Positions 7,856-15,759 of a DNA stretch of 64,000 bases are shown in pieces (positions within the stretch are counted from its first letter, which is position 1; each line of letters starts with the position of its first letter). The DNA comes from Ectothiorhodospira magna. GTDB taxonomy: Bacteria; Pseudomonadota; Gammaproteobacteria; Ectothiorhodospirales; Ectothiorhodospiraceae. The translations under genes were made by a program, and so were the position numbers. The stretch covers positions 44,172 to 108,171 of the forward strand of contig NZ_FOFO01000006.1 in the NCBI RefSeq assembly GCF_900110965.1, in the 5' to 3' direction. The notes under the pieces are model-generated. The model did not search any database and was not told the origin of the DNA. It saw only the letters and a program-made list of their open reading frames with translations.

Positions 7856-8230
7856 TCAGGCACCGGGCAGCACCTGCTTGATGACCTTCACCAGGTCGGC
7901 GCCTCCCACCGGCTTGAGCAGCCAGCCGGTGGCCCCCAGTTTCTTGGCCTCGTCCCTTTTGGCCTGCTGACTTTCCGTGGTCAGGGCTAAAATGGGGGTA
8001 AAGCGCATACCCGGCAGGGCGCGGGCATGGCGGATGAACTCCATGCCGCCCATGCGGGGCATGTTGATGTCGGTGATGATCAGGTCTGGCTTGACGCCCC
8101 CCTTGAGCTTGTCCAGGGCCTGCTGACCGTCATTGGCCGTTTCCACGGTGAAGCCGGCGATCTGCAGACTGGTCTTGAGGCTCATGACCATGGTGACCGA
8201 ATCATCCACCACGAGAATGGTCTTGGGCAT
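7856..8230 (-). CDS. cheY: CheY-like response regulator
   Basis: A single 124-residue receiver domain with DD at 9-10, phospho-acceptor Asp54 in ITDINMPRMGG and the conserved Lys in LLKPVGG. It is the second CheY of the operon, lying between the small STAS-like gene and the membrane MCP-like gene. Either CheY could bind a flagellar motor or serve as phosphate sink; no motor genes are in the window. A flagellar role cannot be decided here. Confidence 0.92.
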   Translation of the reverse strand: MPKTILVVDDSVTMVMSLKTSLQIAGFTVETANDGQQALDKLKGGVKPDLIITDINMPRMGGMEFIRHARALPGMRFTPILALTTESQQAKRDEAKKLGATGWLLKPVGGADLVKVIKQVLPGA

Positions 8231-8235
8231 GGCGT

Positions 8236-8478
8236 TTATTCCTCCTGATTGAGTGCGTGTCTGAGCCAGTCCGACAGGACAGGGTGGGCGGGCCAGGCGC
8301 TGATCCGGGGTCGGGTGGCCATGAGTACCTGCAGGTTGGCGGCATGTAAATGGTCGCAGGCCCCCAGATCCACCGGGCCATCGGGATGGTTGAGCAACCA
8401 GTCCAGCAGGACTTCGGCGTCTTCCACACCCAGCATGTCCGTGGCCTGCAACCTGTCGTCATGGATTTCAATGCCCAT
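8236..8478 (-). CDS. Small STAS-like protein of the chemosensory cluster
   Basis: 80 residues. The central stretch VDLGACDHLHAANLQVL has the rhythm of the STAS strand-helix that carries the phospho-serine in anti-anti-sigma factors (VDLSxVxxIDSSG), but the serine position is alanine, so it would not be a normal kinase substrate. ATG at 8478 overlaps the cheA stop as ATGA. Being encoded between CheA and CheY in an operon that also encodes RsbT-like kinases, it could link the two halves by protein contact (speculative). Similarity to STAS is judged by eye only. Confidence 0.7.
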   Translation of the reverse strand: MGIEIHDDRLQATDMLGVEDAEVLLDWLLNHPDGPVDLGACDHLHAANLQVLMATRPRISAWPAHPVLSDWLRHALNQEE

Positions 8479-11117
8479 CACAGTAACTCCCGGGGGTTGA
8501 GTACCAGCAGCACCGAGCCATCCCCCAGCAGGGCCGAGCCGGCATAGCCCCCCAGGTCACCGAGGAAGCCCGCCAGAGGCTTGAGGATGATGTCCACGGT
8601 CTCGCGGCAATCGTCCACGATGATACCGACAAAATCACCGTCGATACGCACCACCACCACGGCCAGTTCACCATCCTCGTTGGGGATCTGGGGCTGGTTC
8701 AGGGCCAGCAGGTCGTTGAGGGTCACCAGGGGCACCACCCGGCCCCGCAGGACCGTGGTCATCCGGTGCTTGATCAACTGGATATGGGCCTGGGCCACCC
8801 GCACGGTTTCCGCCACCGCGTCCATGGCCACGCCGAACCGCTGACCGGCGGAGACGATCACCATCACATTGGTGACCGCCATGGACAGGGGCAGGGAAAG
8901 GCGCAGGCGGGTGCCCTGGCCGGGGCGGCTCTTGAGGTCGATGCTGCCGTTGACCCGAGCCACCGCGGTGCGTACCACATCCATGCCCACACCCCGTCCG
9001 GACAGGTTGGACACCTGAGTGGCGGTGGAAAAGCCGGGGGCGAAGATCAGGTTCAGTGCCTCCTGCTCCGTCATCCGCTCCAGCGCCTGTTCGTCGATGA
9101 TACCTTTTTCGTAGGCCTTGCGACGAATCGCCTCCGGATCGATACCACGACCATCATCGGTAATTTCGATCACCACCCGGTCCGATTCAGAGCGGGCACT
9201 GATGGTGAGCCGGCCCGCTGCCGGCTTGCCGGCGGCCCGGCGTTCCTCGGGGGTCTCCAGGCCATGGTCCAGGCTGTTGCGCAGGATGTGGACCAACGGA
9301 TCGGCCAGGGACTCGATCACATTCTTGTCTGCCTCGGTGGATTCCCCTTCCATCACCAGACGCACTTCCTTGCCCAGTTTGTGGGCCGTGTCCCGTACCA
9401 GTCGGGGGAACCGCTGGAAGACAAAGGACACCGGCAGCAGGCGAACCTGCATGATGGCGTCCTGCATTTCATCGGCGATGCGATTGAGGGTGCCGTACTG
9501 GCCTTTGATCTCCCGGGCCAGTTCCCGCACACCAAAGACCTCCTCGGCCCGGGCCGCCAGATAGGGCAGGGCGTTCTTGGCCACGATCATCTCGCCGATG
9601 AGGTTCATCAGCCGGTCGATCTTGGCCTGGTCCACCTTGATGGCGCTGGGGCCGGCATAGGTGTCTTCCACGCGCCGGCCAAACTTGCGCGGCTCCCGGC
9701 CATTGCCGTTGCCACCGTTGCTGCCGTTGCCCTGGGGTGCGGGTTGGCTGGCCGGCGCCGGGGGGGTGGCGGTCTTTGGCATCCGCTCCGCCAGCCAGAG
9801 GGCCAGTGGCGTGGAGGCCTCCGCTGTCAGGGCTTCTGCCAGGGCATTGTCCAGCCCATCCAGCAGCTCCGGTTGCCCCAGTTGGGTGAAAGCGGCCCGC
9901 AGGCTGGCGGCCACCGCCCGCAGGCGACCCGCCAGCCAGGGCGGGGTGTCTTCCAGGGCGAGGATTTCTGCCTGGGCCTGCAGGATGTCCCGCAGAATCG
10001 GCGGCATGTCCGCCGTGGCCGGTGCCTCGCCAGCGGCAGGCGCCGGGGGTGGTGCTGTCTTTGGCCCCAGGGCAGTGAGCAGGGTCCGGGGCAGGGTGCC
10101 ATCCTCCGGGCAGGTCTCCAGTGCCAGCACCAGCCAGCGCAGGGCCGAGGCCATGCGCAACCGGGGAGAGGCCAGTTCCAGCATCACCCGGCTGGCCTGA
10201 ATCAGCCCTTCCCGCTGACCAGCCTCCAGATGCCCCATGGCGGTCTTGAGGTATTCCTCGATAGGAACGCCATCATGGTCATCATCCCCCACGGGGACCG
10301 CCAGGGCTTCAGGGGTGAGGGGCAGCAGGGTGACCTGATCGGGGACATAGCGAAAATGTTCCGCCAGGGGTTCCGGTCCCAGGGGGATGATGCATTCAAA
10401 GCGCAGCAGACAACGATAGGCATCGAGATTTTCCGGCGTGGCCCAGGGTTCGCGGGCACTCACCTGCTGCCACAGGGGAGCGGGAAGCTGGATCATCTGG
10501 TAGAAGGGATCTTCCCCCTTGAAAAAACATTCCTCCTCCGGCTCGTAACGCAGCCAGGTGCAGGGCTGTCCCGCCGCCACTTGCTTGTAGGCTGCCATGC
10601 GCGCCGCCTCGGGCACCCCCATCAGGGGGGATGGGGTCTCCTCCCCGGTCGCGGTGGGCGGGGCCTGGGGGTCCGGGTTGGTGGCATCGGTGGCATTTGC
10701 GGCATCTGCGGCGTCATCCGGCACGGGGATCAGTTGGCGCAGGGCCTGGGTCAGTGCCACGGCGTCGCTGCCGCGGTCCCCATTCGCCGGCAGGCTGGTG
10801 GAACCGGCGGCGAGGATCTCGTCGAGCAGGGCAGAGACGAAATCCATGGCTTCAAGCAGCTGGTCTGCCAGGGTCTGGGAGTAGCCAATCCGCCGATCCC
10901 GGACAGCATCCATCAGATCCTCTGCACCGTGAAGCACCCGGGTCATCTCCGGGAAGTCGAACAATCCGCTGTTGCCCTTGAGGGTATGCACCAGCCGGAA
11001 CAGTTCATCCATGAGTTCAAGGTCGTCAGGGGCGTTCTCCAGCTGCAGGAGCCGCTCGCCGATGGCCTGGATGGCGTCGCGTGATTCGCTGATGAACTGA
11101 TCCAGCAACGGGTTCAT
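8478..11117 (-). CDS. cheA: CheA chemotaxis histidine kinase
   Basis: 879 residues. An N-terminal Hpt (P1) domain with phospho-accepting His44 in RLVHTLKGNS; a long middle region (about 115-480) including a Gly/Asn-rich linker; dimerisation helices beginning IDRLMNLIGEMIVAKNAL (about 510); ATPase motifs LVHILRNSLDHGLETP, DDGRGIDPEAI and GRGVGMDVVRTAV; and a C-terminal CheW-like domain (about 740-879). This is the central kinase, taking input from the MCPs through the triple-CheW protein and phosphorylating the two CheYs and CheB. Its size exceeds typical CheA (about 650-750) because of the unusual 160-450 region, which I cannot assign. Confidence 0.95.
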   Translation of the reverse strand: MNPLLDQFISESRDAIQAIGERLLQLENAPDDLELMDELFRLVHTLKGNSGLFDFPEMTRVLHGAEDLMDAVRDRRIGYSQTLADQLLEAMDFVSALLDEILAAGSTSLPANGDRGSDAVALTQALRQLIPVPDDAADAANATDATNPDPQAPPTATGEETPSPLMGVPEAARMAAYKQVAAGQPCTWLRYEPEEECFFKGEDPFYQMIQLPAPLWQQVSAREPWATPENLDAYRCLLRFECIIPLGPEPLAEHFRYVPDQVTLLPLTPEALAVPVGDDDHDGVPIEEYLKTAMGHLEAGQREGLIQASRVMLELASPRLRMASALRWLVLALETCPEDGTLPRTLLTALGPKTAPPPAPAAGEAPATADMPPILRDILQAQAEILALEDTPPWLAGRLRAVAASLRAAFTQLGQPELLDGLDNALAEALTAEASTPLALWLAERMPKTATPPAPASQPAPQGNGSNGGNGNGREPRKFGRRVEDTYAGPSAIKVDQAKIDRLMNLIGEMIVAKNALPYLAARAEEVFGVRELAREIKGQYGTLNRIADEMQDAIMQVRLLPVSFVFQRFPRLVRDTAHKLGKEVRLVMEGESTEADKNVIESLADPLVHILRNSLDHGLETPEERRAAGKPAAGRLTISARSESDRVVIEITDDGRGIDPEAIRRKAYEKGIIDEQALERMTEQEALNLIFAPGFSTATQVSNLSGRGVGMDVVRTAVARVNGSIDLKSRPGQGTRLRLSLPLSMAVTNVMVIVSAGQRFGVAMDAVAETVRVAQAHIQLIKHRMTTVLRGRVVPLVTLNDLLALNQPQIPNEDGELAVVVVRIDGDFVGIIVDDCRETVDIILKPLAGFLGDLGGYAGSALLGDGSVLLVLNPRELL

Positions 11118-11491
11118 GGCTGCCGTTCCTCGCCAAGCAAACCCCGTACCAGAGGCAGGAGCTGGTCGGGTTTGATTGGCTTGATGATGTACAGGTTGGC
11201 GCCGGCCATCAGGGCATCCGCCCGGTCGGAAGGGGAGGATTCCGTGGAAATCATGATGGCGGGTGCCTGGGGGATGTCCTTTTTGCGCAATGCCCTGAGA
11301 AAGCCATAGCCGTCGAGCTTGGGCATGTTGATGTCCACCAGGTACAGGTCAAAGGGTGGCCCGGTTTCCAGTTTCTCCAGGGCCTCCAGGCCATTGACCG
11401 CCTCGGTGACGGCAAAGCCGGCCTGTTCGAGGATTTCACGGTGATAGAGTCTGACCGTGGCCGCGTCATCTATGACGAGAATGCGTTTCAT
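11114..11491 (-). CDS. cheY: CheY-like response regulator
   Basis: A 125-residue receiver domain: DD at 8-9, Asp53 in LVDINMPKLDG, conserved Lys in IIKPIKP. The stop overlaps cheA and the start overlaps the cheR stop, so translation is coupled on both sides. Together with the CheY at 7856-8230 it gives the kinase two alternative phosphate acceptors. Confidence 0.92.
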   Translation of the reverse strand: MKRILVIDDAATVRLYHREILEQAGFAVTEAVNGLEALEKLETGPPFDLYLVDINMPKLDGYGFLRALRKKDIPQAPAIMISTESSPSDRADALMAGANLYIIKPIKPDQLLPLVRGLLGEERQP

Positions 11492-12333
11492 CTCGCCTCC
11501 AGGGGTTTTTGGTACACGATGGCTTCGGGAAAGCGCCGGATCTGGAACAGCGGGGAGATGCGGCTCATGGACTCAGAATGTCCCAGGCAGATGAAGCCAC
11601 CGGGATTGAGGGCATCGAAGAAGGATTCCGCCGTTTTCTTGCGTGACAGATCATCAAAATAAATCAGCAGGTTGCGGCAGAAGATCACGTCGAAATGCCG
11701 ATGACTGCGCATGTCGGCCGTGTCGTGGACGTTCACCCGGGTGAATTCCACTGCTTCGCGCAGGGTCTGGCTGATCTGGTATTGGGCGCCCATCCGCCGG
11801 AAGTATTTTTTCAGCAAGGGCGCGGGCACATGCTGGATGGCCCGGCTGGCGTACAGCCCGGCCCGGGCCTGTTCCAGTATCCGGGTATCGATGTCGGAGG
11901 AAATGATCTCCACATCCCAGTGTTCCAGTTGGGGCCAATGCTCCAGCAGGTACATGGCGATGCCGTAAGGCTCTTCCCCCGAGGATGAGGGGACCGACCA
12001 GATGCGGATGGGGCGGGAGGCCGGGTGGTGAGTGATGATCTCCTTGAGAATGGAATCCACCAGACAGCGAAATTGATACTCTTCGCGGAAAAAGTAGGTT
12101 TCGTTCACCGTCATGGCGTTGATCAGGGTTTGCAGTTCTGCCCCCGAAGCCTGAAAACGCAGCATGGTGAAGTAGGTGCGGAAGCTCTCGCAGCCGGTGG
12201 CGGTCATGCGTTCCAGCAGGCGCTTGTCCACGAAGTAACGCTTGCTGTCCTCGAACAGCATGCCGGTCTTGCGATAGAAGAACTCTCGGAACTTCTGAAA
12301 ATCCTCATCGCTGATGATGGTGGATTTCGGCAT
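11488..12333 (-). CDS. cheR: CheR chemoreceptor methyltransferase
   Basis: 281 residues. An N-terminal helical CheR domain (FQKFREFFYRKTGMLFEDSK) precedes a Rossmann-fold SAM-dependent methyltransferase with IRIWSVPSSSGEEPYGIAM, the NVHD motif and FDVIFCRNLLIYFD. It methylates glutamates of MCP signalling domains. The start is ATG 12333, preceded by a GAGTG sequence and six bases past the HEAT gene stop. A longer open frame (to 12525) would run into the HEAT-repeat gene and its extra residues look non-coding. Confidence 0.95.
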   Translation of the reverse strand: MPKSTIISDEDFQKFREFFYRKTGMLFEDSKRYFVDKRLLERMTATGCESFRTYFTMLRFQASGAELQTLINAMTVNETYFFREEYQFRCLVDSILKEIITHHPASRPIRIWSVPSSSGEEPYGIAMYLLEHWPQLEHWDVEIISSDIDTRILEQARAGLYASRAIQHVPAPLLKKYFRRMGAQYQISQTLREAVEFTRVNVHDTADMRSHRHFDVIFCRNLLIYFDDLSRKKTAESFFDALNPGGFICLGHSESMSRISPLFQIRRFPEAIVYQKPLEAR

Positions 12334-12338
12334 GGATA

Positions 12339-12965
12339 TCACTCGACTCCAATGCGCTTGAGGGCCAGGTCGGCGGCGAACTGGATATAGGGTTCTTCGG
12401 GAAAGCGCTGTTTGAGGGCCGCCAGGGCATCCCGGGACTGGGGACCGCCCACTTCCCCCAGCAGGTCCACGGCAGTGGCACAGACATTGATATGCTCGTC
12501 CTTGAGGATGACCTCCACCAGCCATGCCTCCACCTGGGGGTGGCGCAGGGATTCGAGCACATTGACGGCAAAGATGCGCACGTCCGGGTCGGCATCGTGA
12601 AGCAGTTCTCCCATATGGGGTGCGACCGGGTCTGGCAATTCCTTGAGCACTTCGATGGCGGTATTGCGCAGCATGGCGTTTTCCGAATACAGACAGTCAA
12701 TCAGGCCGCGGATGGCTTCGTCGTTGGCCAGGCAGCCCAGGGCGGTGACGATCACCTGCAGCACGGTGGCGTCGGTCTCGCGCCGCAGTCGGCTCACCAA
12801 AGCGCCGGTCGCTGCCGGATGTTCCGCCAGGTCGCGGGCGGCCCAGCGGCGCTTTGACGGATCTTCGTCCAGCAGGGTTTGCAGCAGGGTTTCCAGATTT
12901 CTGGCGTCCTGGCGCTCGCCGGGGCTGTGACTTGGTGGTGTGGGCTGACCCTTTTTCAACGCCAT
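12339..12965 (-). CDS. HEAT-repeat protein in chemosensory operon
   Basis: 208 residues made mostly of helical repeats of the HEAT/PBS-lyase type (RWAARDLAEHPAATGALVSRL, VLQVIVTALGCLANDEAIRGL, LRNTAIEVLKELPDPVAPHM, VRIFAVNVLESL and so on, roughly every 31 residues). Such repeats are protein-binding solenoids; HEAT proteins accompany Frz/Dif-like chemosensory systems, where they tune methylation or receptor assembly (family knowledge, partner unknown here). ATG at 12965 has AAGGA 10 bases upstream. It lies between cheB and cheR, so an effect on methylation is the natural hypothesis. Confidence 0.85.
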   Translation of the reverse strand: MALKKGQPTPPSHSPGERQDARNLETLLQTLLDEDPSKRRWAARDLAEHPAATGALVSRLRRETDATVLQVIVTALGCLANDEAIRGLIDCLYSENAMLRNTAIEVLKELPDPVAPHMGELLHDADPDVRIFAVNVLESLRHPQVEAWLVEVILKDEHINVCATAVDLLGEVGGPQSRDALAALKQRFPEEPYIQFAADLALKRIGVE

Positions 12966-12991
12966 GATGCAATCCTTGGATGCAGGCGGGA

Positions 12992-14074
12992 TCAGCAGTT
13001 GCTGACCCATCTGATGATTTGTTGAGCAATTTTTTCCATCGGTAGCACCACGGTGGCGCCGCCGCGCTTGATGAGTTCTGCCGGCATGCCAAAGACCACT
13101 GCAGACTGTTCTGACTCGGCAATGGTGCGCCCGCCCCGCTGCTTGATTTCAGTGAAGCTTTCAGCGCCGTCATATCCCATGCCTGTGAGCATGACCCCAA
13201 TTACCTGTCGGGGATCGCAATGTTGCAGCACCGAGCGCCCCATCAATTCCACTGAAGGATGCCAGAGCATTTCGGCAGATTCCGGGCGGGCCGTGACCAT
13301 GAGCTTGCCGGCGCGGCGCATGACCACGATGTCGGCCCCCCCCCGTCCGATGTGAATCTGTCCGGGCCGCAGTTCCATTGGCCGTCGCAGTTCGCAGACC
13401 TCCAGGGCGCACAGGCTGTCCATGCGTTCGGCAAAGGGCCGGGTGAAACTGGGGGGCATGTGCTGGGCCACCAGCACCGGCCAGGGGAAATCCGCCGGTA
13501 GCAGGGGCAAAATATCTTCCAGGGTACGGGGGCCGCCGGTGGAGACACCGATGATCACCAGACCATCGCCGGTGGCGGCATCCTCCATGGGCAGGGGGGC
13601 CGGCTGGGGGGTCGGCCTGGCGGCCTGATTCACCGACAGGTTGCCCCGGATGCGGGCGGCCAGACCCCGGGATTTTTTAAGCCGTGCACCGGCGGCGGAC
13701 CGCACCTTGGCGATGATCTCCGCCTCCACCTCGCTGATGGACAAGGAAATGGTGCCCCCTGGCTTGGGGATGTAGTCCACCGCCCCCAGGTTGAGGGCCT
13801 CCAGGGTGGCGATAGCCCCTTTATCTGTCAGGGACGAGACCATCACCACCGGCACCGGGCGTTCCGCCATCAGCAGGGACAGGGCGGTCAGGCCGTCCAT
13901 CTGGGGCATGTTGATGTCCAGGGTGATGACATCCGGCGCGAAGGTGCGGTTAAGTGCCACCGCCTCTTCTCCATTGCGGGCCATTTCCACCTGGAAATCC
14001 CCTTCCGCCATAAAGATGGCCTTGAGCTGGCGGCGCATCAACGCGGAGTCATCAACAATCAGCAGTTTGATCAC
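12992..14074 (-). CDS. cheB: CheB protein-glutamate methylesterase
   Basis: 360 residues: receiver domain 1-125 (phospho-acceptor Asp53), Ala/Pro-rich linker to about 165, and a methylesterase domain with the catalytic triad visible as Ser178 (GVSTGGP), His205 (VAQHMPPSFT) and Asp302 (LTGMGYDGAES). It removes methyl groups from receptors and deamidates glutamines, activated by phosphorylation from CheA. The whole catalytic set is intact. It lies between the triple-CheW gene and the HEAT gene. Confidence 0.96.
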   Translation of the reverse strand: MIKLLIVDDSALMRRQLKAIFMAEGDFQVEMARNGEEAVALNRTFAPDVITLDINMPQMDGLTALSLLMAERPVPVVMVSSLTDKGAIATLEALNLGAVDYIPKPGGTISLSISEVEAEIIAKVRSAAGARLKKSRGLAARIRGNLSVNQAARPTPQPAPLPMEDAATGDGLVIIGVSTGGPRTLEDILPLLPADFPWPVLVAQHMPPSFTRPFAERMDSLCALEVCELRRPMELRPGQIHIGRGGADIVVMRRAGKLMVTARPESAEMLWHPSVELMGRSVLQHCDPRQVIGVMLTGMGYDGAESFTEIKQRGGRTIAESEQSAVVFGMPAELIKRGGATVVLPMEKIAQQIIRWVSNC

Positions 14075-14107
14075 GGTCTGTCTCTGGGTCCTGGGTTATG
14101 GGGCATA

Positions 14108-15745
14108 TCAATCATCACGATCTGCATCACTGCCTGGCCGCAGGCCGGTCTGGCGTTCCGTCAGACTGACCAGGGCTTCCCGCTGCTCACGGGCAATCAG
14201 GCGCGAGGGATCAATCAGCTGGATCAGACGCTTTTGCCGTTCCATATTGGCCACCCGGGCAATCAGGCGGGCCTGTTCCTCGGACAACTGTGGAGACGGC
14301 TCAATGGCCGAGCGGGGAATCTTGAGCACCTCGGCCACGGAATCCACGATGAATCCCGTGCGCATGCCATCCAGCAAAAAGACCATGATCCGTTGCCGGT
14401 CATTGCGCTCGGTGGCGGGCAGCCCCAGACGGCGGCGCTGGTCGATCACCGGCAGCACCGAGCCGCGCAGGTTGATCACCCCCTCGACGAAATCCGGGGC
14501 CTTGGGCACCCGGGTGAGTACATCGGGCACCCGCACGATCTCCTGGATGCTGTCGATGGGGACACCGAACTCCTCCCGATCCAGGCGGAACACCACCACC
14601 TGCTCCTCGTCGTCCTCCTGTTCCTCCAGCTGGCCGTCCAGGGCGGCGGGGTCGTCTTCCTGCATGTCTTTCACGGTACTGATGGCCTCCTGAATGGATG
14701 AATGCCGGAACAGATGCTCGATGGAAATGATGGATACTAATCGCCGACCATCTTGCCCCAGCCGGCAGATGCGGGAGATTTCTCCCAGGTTGCCGCTGGT
14801 GGAGAGCATGGCGGGCATGGCCTCCACCACCGTCAGGGGCACCCGAAGCACTTCGTTGACACTGTCCATGACCAGGCCCACGGTAATGGTGCCCAGCCGC
14901 ACCACCACGATGCGGCTGTGTTCGTCGGGGGTCCGGTCGGGCAACTCGAACAGACAGCGCAGGGACACCAGGGGCAGCAGTCGGTTACGCAGGCTCATCA
15001 CCCCCAGCACATGGACCTCGGCTCTGGGCACCTTGACGATCTGTTCGGGGAACTGGACGATCTCCTGGGTATGCTCGATGGGGATGGCGTATTCCTGCTC
15101 TGCCACCTCGAAGCTGACCAGTTGCAGCTCATCCTGCAAGGCTTCGCTGTCATCCTCGGCTTCGTCGCCATACTGTTCCTGGGCGAGGGCGCCGGCGCTG
15201 TGACCCCGGGCCATGCGGGCGATGTCGGCAAATTCCTGGCTGATCAGATGCTCAAAATCCATCACCATGACCATGGGAAAGCCCCCCACGTCCTTGAGCA
15301 GCCCCGAGAGCATCTCGGTGTTTACCGTGGTGCTCAGACCGGACACATCCTCGATCTTCTCCGGCTCCACCGCCACCACGCTGCAGACCCGGTCCACCAC
15401 AAAGCCCAGGGGCTGGCCCAGGTCGATCACCAAGGCCCGGGAGGCATCATCGTTGTCCCGCGAGTCAAAATCAAACAGCCGTCGCAGACTGATGATGGGC
15501 AGCACCTTGCCCCGCAGGTTGGAGAGTCCTACCAGAGCCGGCGGCCCCATGGGGACCCGCACCACCTCGGGTACACGGATGATCTCCTGCACCGGGGCCA
15601 TGTCCACCCCGAACACCTCGCTGCCGCAGATGAAGATCACAAATTGACGAACGTCGGCTTCCTGCTCCGGGTTCGCTGACTGGATGTCTCCCGCTTCCGG
15701 GGGAGACGATACGACCGTTTCTTGGGTCATGACGATCTCCGGCAA
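14108..15745 (-). CDS. Triple-CheW-domain coupling protein
   Basis: 545 residues containing three CheW domains in a row, about 32-170, 205-345 and 385-520, each with the pattern of an N-terminal strand, IPI/V-x-x-x-QEIV, VP and LRG/LRN-x-LP. Acidic linkers rich in Asp and Glu join them. A normal CheW is about 160 residues and single. A triple CheW could crosslink several MCP-CheA units or replace CheA's own CheW contacts in array rings (inference). There is no separate cheW in the operon. ATG 15745 or 15730 are both possible starts. It is 14 bases after the soluble MCP gene. Confidence 0.93.
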   Translation of the reverse strand: MPEIVMTQETVVSSPPEAGDIQSANPEQEADVRQFVIFICGSEVFGVDMAPVQEIIRVPEVVRVPMGPPALVGLSNLRGKVLPIISLRRLFDFDSRDNDDASRALVIDLGQPLGFVVDRVCSVVAVEPEKIEDVSGLSTTVNTEMLSGLLKDVGGFPMVMVMDFEHLISQEFADIARMARGHSAGALAQEQYGDEAEDDSEALQDELQLVSFEVAEQEYAIPIEHTQEIVQFPEQIVKVPRAEVHVLGVMSLRNRLLPLVSLRCLFELPDRTPDEHSRIVVVRLGTITVGLVMDSVNEVLRVPLTVVEAMPAMLSTSGNLGEISRICRLGQDGRRLVSIISIEHLFRHSSIQEAISTVKDMQEDDPAALDGQLEEQEDDEEQVVVFRLDREEFGVPIDSIQEIVRVPDVLTRVPKAPDFVEGVINLRGSVLPVIDQRRRLGLPATERNDRQRIMVFLLDGMRTGFIVDSVAEVLKIPRSAIEPSPQLSEEQARLIARVANMERQKRLIQLIDPSRLIAREQREALVSLTERQTGLRPGSDADRDD

Positions 15746-15759
15746 TACGGTGGCTGGGG

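Noticed and set aside
8766..11084. 772-residue open frame antisense to cheA
   Set aside because: Shadow of a GC-rich gene: low-complexity Gly/His/Gln/Pro composition, no domain, and the opposite strand encodes clear CheA.
12334..12525. Long N-terminal extension of CheR
   Set aside because: The extra 64 residues overlap the HEAT-repeat gene in another frame, are unlike CheR, and a good start with RBS exists at 12333.
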